A program made the translations under genes and the position numbers. Positions 5,126-5,155 of a stretch of 5,155 nt of DNA are shown piece by piece; within the stretch, counting starts at the first letter, position 1; each line of letters opens with the position of its first letter. The notes below the pieces were generated by a model. That model worked only from the letters and a program-made list of their open reading frames with translations. It searched no databases and was not told the origin of the DNA. Origin of the DNA: an uncultured Bacteroidota bacterium (GTDB lineage: Bacteria > Bacteroidota > Bacteroidia > Chitinophagales > Chitinophagaceae); the NCBI GenBank assembly GCA_946887345.1, contig CAMPKR010000198.1, forward strand, positions 1 through 5,155. The letters are read 5' to 3'.

Positions 5126-5155
5126 TCCTGCACTTTAGTGATGTTGAGCACGTGT
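5123..5155 (+). pseudogene. In-frame C-terminal remainder of the CoA-binding protein after a TAA
   Basis: Positions 5126-5155 continue the frame of the preceding gene with no insertion or deletion and read S-C-T-L-V-M-L-S-T-C, close to the expected family C-terminus. The intervening TAA would be one base from GAA (Glu), the residue expected here. The last codon TGT is also one base from GGT, a glycine I would expect from memory of the family. The window ends at 5155, so the true stop is not seen. Confidence 0.6.

Overview
The window looks like a piece of a Bacteroidota chromosome, probably Chitinophagaceae-like. The family-level guess rests on remembered protein similarity, not on a search. 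The supporting signs are: start codons mostly without Shine-Dalgarno sequences; several perfect matches to the Bacteroidota -7 promoter element TAnnTTTG; signal peptides that end in Ala followed by Gln; a DUF2490 protein; and an acyl carrier protein, acyltransferase and dehydratase of the kind found in flexirubin (aryl-polyene/dialkylresorcinol) pigment clusters.

Layout. Positions 1-1229, minus strand, hold the first three genes of a compact operon: acyl carrier protein, HxxxxE acyltransferase, and the N-terminus of a hotdog-fold 3-hydroxyacyl-ACP dehydratase that runs off the left edge. The first two genes are 3 bp apart and the second and third overlap in an ATGA. A perfect TAnnTTTG element lies about 40 bp upstream of the ACP start. 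Positions 1393-1656, minus strand, hold an 87-residue conserved hypothetical protein. Across a 166-bp divergent spacer lies a DUF2490 protein on the plus strand (1823-2587). It converges on, and overlaps by 14 bp, an unrecognised secreted or outer-membrane protein on the minus strand (2574-3398). The overlap sits in a 12-bp perfect palindrome that carries most of both stop codons. A full-length FadA-type thiolase lies upstream of the second protein on the same strand (3475-4647). A 151-bp divergent spacer with four 8-bp direct repeats separates the thiolase from a CoA-binding Rossmann protein on the plus strand (4799 onward).

How the genes fit together. The left-hand operon would load and extend acyl chains on a dedicated ACP, dehydrate them, and pass the polyene acyl chain to an acceptor through the membrane acyltransferase. 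The middle of the window is cell-envelope (two exported beta-rich proteins). The right end is CoA-linked metabolism.

The most notable oddity is at the right end. The CoA-binding reading frame stops at a TAA (5123-5125), yet the same frame continues straight into the residues SCTLVMLST, which match the usual C-terminus of this family. This looks like a single-base nonsense change or a sequence error rather than the natural end. No mobile element, CRISPR array, tRNA or rRNA was seen, and I see no clear evidence for an undescribed multi-gene system. No gene-free stretch exceeds about 170 bp.
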